Assembly (NCBI RefSeq): GCF_023227745.1
Contig: NZ_JALKBX010000002.1
Coordinates: 1 to 45,651 of the forward strand
DNA: 45,651 nt
Reading direction: 5' to 3'
Origin: Natroniella acetigena
GTDB lineage: Bacteria; Bacillota; Halanaerobiia; Halobacteroidales; Halobacteroidaceae
Made by a program: the position numbers and the translations under genes. The notes under the pieces were generated by a model. The model was given only the letters and a program-made list of their open reading frames with translations, searched no databases and was not told the origin of the DNA. Below are positions 42,649-45,651 of this stretch, in pieces (position 1 is the first letter of the stretch; each line of letters starts with the position of its first letter).

Positions 42649-43461
42649 TCACTTCAATATCACCCATTGTAAATAATAATATACAACAGGTAGACTAAAT
42701 AATAAACTATCGATTCGATCCAATATCCCACCATGACCAGGTATCAACTCTCCCGAATCTTTAATTTGAGCATCACGCTTAAAAATAGAAACAGCCAAAT
42801 CTCCTAACTGAGCAACCACTCCTATTAAACCTCCTAAAATAAATCCTGTTAAGTAGTTAAACTCTAAAAAATACCTACCAAAAATTATCGTCACTATAAT
42901 GCTACCAATCAATCCTCCTACTGCTCCTTCAATTGTCTTATTAGGACTAATTCGAGGAGCTAATGGATGTTTACCAAAGTTCATTCCTACAAAATAAGCT
43001 CCTATATCAGTTAGCCAGGTTGCTAAAATTGGTAACCAAACAAGCAATCCACCCCACCTTTCTCCTCCAAGTTCAAGATTATATAATAAGATCAAGTGAC
43101 TAAATAAGCCTGTGATATAAATTGCTCCAAATAAAGTAACTGCTGTAGTCAAAATTGCAGATTGATCAGTTTTAATTAAAATTTGCTTTAGCAATAAAGC
43201 AATCACAGCTAAGGATACTAAAGGATAGACTAAATTCAGATCATTAGTTATATAAATCGTTGAAACCCAGGTTATTCCAATTAAGTAGCCGATTAATTTA
43301 CTAGTTATAATCCCCTTCTCTTCTACTAATTGATAATATTCATTGAGAGCTAAAATTAAAACAATTAAATTTAAAATCATAAACGCTAAGCCACCTAAAT
43401 TAAAAATAAAGATCAATAATGGAATACCTATAATTGCACTTATAATTCGTTTACTTAACAT
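42649..43461 (-). CDS. cdsA: Phosphatidate cytidylyltransferase
   Basis: CdsA makes CDP-diacylglycerol, the precursor of phospholipids. The 270-residue integral membrane protein has about eight membrane segments and the C-terminal family signature around GVVAQLGDLAVSIFKRDAQIKDSG and PGHGGILDRIDSL, plus NKTIEGAVGG. It follows uppS after six bases, the standard frr-uppS-cdsA-dxr-rseP order, interrupted here by ytvI. Confidence 0.96.
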   Translation of the reverse strand: MLSKRIISAIIGIPLLIFIFNLGGLAFMILNLIVLILALNEYYQLVEEKGIITSKLIGYLIGITWVSTIYITNDLNLVYPLVSLAVIALLLKQILIKTDQSAILTTAVTLFGAIYITGLFSHLILLYNLELGGERWGGLLVWLPILATWLTDIGAYFVGMNFGKHPLAPRISPNKTIEGAVGGLIGSIIVTIIFGRYFLEFNYLTGFILGGLIGVVAQLGDLAVSIFKRDAQIKDSGELIPGHGGILDRIDSLLFSLPVVYYYLQWVILK

Positions 43462-43467
43462 TTCAGT

Positions 43468-44265
43468 TTAACACCTACCCTCTTTAAGTCCTCCAAATCT
43501 TCTTTCTCTGTTTTGAAAATCAGCTATTGCCTGCAAGAAAGTTTCAGCAGTAAAATCTGGCCAATAAGTTTGAGTAAAATAAAGTTCTGCATAAGCTATC
43601 TGCCATAATAAAAAATTACTAAGTCTTTCTTCTCCACCTGGTCTAATTAATAGCTCTGGATCAGGCTGGTCAGCAGTATATAACTGGGCAGCTATTTCAG
43701 CTTCATCTATTTCTTCTATTTTCAATTGCTCGTCCTTAACCCTACTAGCAATATTTTTAATCACTTCGATAATTTCTGCTCTACCACCATAATCTAAAGC
43801 AATATTAATAATTATTTTTTGATTATTCTCTGTTTTTTTCATTACCTGCTCAGCCACTTGTTTCACAGAGTCAGGTAGTCTATCTTTATAGCCAATAATC
43901 TTAACCTTAACCCCTTGTTGATTAAATCGATCAAGCTCTTTTTCAAATACTTGTTGAAAAAGTTTCATTAAAAAATCAACTTCGCTCTGCGGGCGTTTCC
44001 AATTTTCCGTTGAAAAGGTATAAGCTGTAATGTAACCTATTCCTATTTTAGCAGCACATTCAACAATTTTTTTTAAGCTATCAACCCCAGCTTGATGACC
44101 TGCAGTCCTAGGCAAACCTCTCTGTTTAGCCCAGCGACCATTTCCATCCATGATAATTGCTACATGTTCAGGAATTGGCCCTTGCTTGATTTCTTCTAAA
44201 TTTCGTTTAGAAGTAGTAGCTACTTCTTGATTAGTGACCAGTTTATCAATTAATTTCTTTAACAC
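43468..44265 (-). CDS. uppS: Undecaprenyl diphosphate synthase
   Basis: This cis-prenyltransferase makes the undecaprenyl carrier for peptidoglycan and wall polymers. The 265-residue protein has IIMDGNGRWAKQRG with catalytic Asp40, YTFSTENWKRP, and the C-terminal PELLIRPGGEERLSNFLLWQ. The N-terminus is slightly longer than in E. coli. The start is GTG, with GAGGGAGG upstream. A terminator lies between frr and this gene. Confidence 0.97.
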   Translation of the reverse strand: MLKKLIDKLVTNQEVATTSKRNLEEIKQGPIPEHVAIIMDGNGRWAKQRGLPRTAGHQAGVDSLKKIVECAAKIGIGYITAYTFSTENWKRPQSEVDFLMKLFQQVFEKELDRFNQQGVKVKIIGYKDRLPDSVKQVAEQVMKKTENNQKIIINIALDYGGRAEIIEVIKNIASRVKDEQLKIEEIDEAEIAAQLYTADQPDPELLIRPGGEERLSNFLLWQIAYAELYFTQTYWPDFTAETFLQAIADFQNRERRFGGLKEGRC

Positions 44266-44281
44266 AGCCTAACCTCCCTCT

Positions 44282-44312
44282 TATAAAATAACCCCCTCAC
44301 TCCTTGAGGGGG
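44282..44312 (-). terminator. Terminator between frr and uppS
   Basis: CCCCCTCA pairs with TGAGGGGG around a five-base loop, followed on the minus strand by TTATTTTAT. It may reduce transcription into uppS; I see no strong promoter between it and uppS. Confidence 0.78.
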
Positions 44313-44382
44313 AAGCTATCAAAAGAAACTATTATCTTATAGAGCTTCAGATCAAATTCTAAATCTATCTTTTATATCCTTC

Positions 44383-44940
44383 CTAAACACCCATAATAGC
44401 AGAAGTCTTCTCTTCTAACAATTGATCAATTGTTTCTATATATTCATCAGTTATCTTTTGAATATTATCCAATCCTCGATGATAATTATCTTCAGAAATT
44501 TCGCCTTCCTTTTCTAACTCTTCCAACTGGTTATTAGATTCTCTTCTAATATTTCTAATAGCTATCTTTCCTTCTTCTGCTTTGTTATTAGCAACTTGGG
44601 CCAACTCTTTTCTTCTTTCCTCCGTCAATTGCGGAATATTAATTCTGATTACTTCTCCATCATTATTAGGAGTTAATCCTAGATCAGACTTCAAAATTGC
44701 TTTCTCTATTTCATCGATCACATTAGCATCAAAAGGTTTAATTAATAATTGACGCGGCTCTGGAGCAGATACCTTTGCCATCTGATTTAAAGGGGTCAAT
44801 GCACCATAATAATCCGCTTTAATTCCATCAAGCAAAGAAGGTCTAGCCCTCCCAGTCCTTACCTTATTAAATTCACTCTTCGTCTTATCAATTACTTGCT
44901 CCATCTCTTGTTTAGTCTCACTAGCAACTTGAACAATCAT
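44383..44940 (-). CDS. frr: Ribosome recycling factor
   Basis: RRF, with EF-G, splits the post-termination ribosome. The 185 residues match the family length, with KVRTGRARPSLLDGIKADYYG and the two-domain helical pattern ending in KITDEYIETIDQLLEEKTSAIM. It follows pyrH after 24 bases. AAGGAGG precedes the ATG. Confidence 0.98.
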   Translation of the reverse strand: MIVQVASETKQEMEQVIDKTKSEFNKVRTGRARPSLLDGIKADYYGALTPLNQMAKVSAPEPRQLLIKPFDANVIDEIEKAILKSDLGLTPNNDGEVIRINIPQLTEERRKELAQVANNKAEEGKIAIRNIRRESNNQLEELEKEGEISEDNYHRGLDNIQKITDEYIETIDQLLEEKTSAIMGV

Positions 44941-44964
44941 ATTACAACCTCCTTAGTTTTAAAT

Positions 44965-45651
44965 TTAACGAACAAAAGTCCCAATCTCTTCGCCTAATAC
45001 AACCCTCTTTATATTTTCAATCTGTTTAATTCCAAAGACTATTAATGGAATCTGGTTATCCATACATAAAGAAACAGCCGTGGAATCCATCACACCTAAC
45101 CCTCGATTTAAAACATCAATATAACTTAACTCCTTAAACTTAACTGCATCTGGGTTCTCTACTGGATCTGAATCGTAAACTCCATCAACGTTCTTAGCCA
45201 TCAAGATAGCATCCGCATTAATTTCAGCTGCTCTTAAAGCGGCAGTTGTATCAGTGGAAAAGAAAGGATTTCCTGTTCCTGCTGCAAAGATAACAACTCT
45301 TCCCTTCTCTAAATGTCGCATTGCTCGACGTCTAATATAAGGTTCTGCAATCTGACGCATTGCAATAGCAGTCTGTACTCGAGTTTCAAGTTCTAATTTT
45401 TCTAAAGCATCCTGTAATGCTAAAGAATTCATTACAGTAGCTAACATTCCCATATAATCAGCAGTACCACGATCCATCCCCTTAGCACTACCTGCAACTC
45501 CCCTAAAAATATTCCCTCCACCAACTACAATGGCTATTTCAACCCCTGTTGTTAAGACCTTCTTTATTTCCTGGGCAATTGAATTAATAAATTGTGGGTC
45601 AATACCATATTCTTGTTCTCCAGCTAATGCTTCGCCACTTAATTTAATTAT
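44965..45651 (-). CDS. pyrH: Uridylate kinase, 5' end outside the window
   Basis: UMP kinase converts UMP to UDP. The frame remains open to the right edge (229 codons), beginning [12 protein letters not shown], so only the first few residues are missing. Other motifs are [27 protein letters not shown], the nucleotide-binding [19 protein letters not shown]-type segment and DGVYDSDP. The pyrH-frr-uppS-cdsA order is widely conserved. Confidence 0.97.
   Translation of the reverse strand: MIKLSGEALAGEQEYGIDPQFINSIAQEIKKVLTTGVEIAIVVGGGNIFRGVAGSAKGMDRGTADYMGMLATVMNSLALQDALEKLELETRVQTAIAMRQIAEPYIRRRAMRHLEKGRVVIFAAGTGNPFFSTDTTAALRAAEINADAILMAKNVDGVYDSDPVENPDAVKFKELSYIDVLNRGLGVMDSTAVSLCMDNQIPLIVFGIKQIENIKRVVLGEEIGTFVR

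Overview
The window looks like a core-chromosome segment of a low-GC, endospore-forming Firmicute. PolC-type DNA polymerase, dipicolinate synthase, CwlD, YlxY, YmxH, YtvI and SleB-type hydrolases all point to a spore-former. The acidic proteins and the non-Bacillus gene order suggest an anaerobic clostridial or Halanaerobiales-like lineage, but this is inference without a phylogeny. Nearly all genes lie on the minus strand, so transcription runs from high to low coordinates. The clear exception is cwlD; a possible gene end at the extreme left edge is also on the plus strand.

In transcription order, the right part (45651 to about 36729) holds pyrH (5' end outside the window), frr, uppS, cdsA, ytvI, dxr, rseP, a four-module Cys4 zinc-ribbon protein, an HD-domain protein with a Cys-rich tail, and ispG. 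It combines translation recycling, isoprenoid/undecaprenyl and phospholipid precursors and intramembrane proteolysis. A good sigma-A-type promoter behind ispG starts proS, a GT2 glycosyltransferase, an MgtC-like membrane protein and polC. Another promoter just after the polC stop starts rimP-nusA-infB-rbfA-nrnA-ribF. A third, just after the ribF stop, starts rpsO-pnp. Then come nfo and a DinG-type helicase, and a spore-wall cluster: two SleB-like hydrolases, cwlD on the opposite strand, two NodB-fold proteins and a VanW protein.

The left part is dut, ymxH and a small stress protein, then a clear lysine riboswitch with its own promoter and terminator. The riboswitch faces dapB-dpaA-dpaB-asd-lysC-dapA, so lysine would be expected to control both diaminopimelate/lysine synthesis and the branch to spore dipicolinate. 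RNase J, TepA and YlzJ follow, in the order known from Bacillus subtilis (spoVFA-spoVFB-asd-dapG-dapA-rnjB-tepA-ylzJ).

The proteins are mostly well-known families. The unusual layer is the intergenic DNA. Most long gaps carry short period-6 or period-7 degenerate tandem repeats, often as inverted pairs around a small core, and two gaps carry MITE-like elements with similar terminal inverted repeats. One such element, loaded with REP-like units, lies between the lysine riboswitch terminator and dapB. Also notable: ylxR, ylxQ and truB are missing from their usual places, and a zinc-ribbon/HD-domain pair sits between rseP and ispG. I see no tRNA, rRNA, CRISPR array, transposase gene or prophage.
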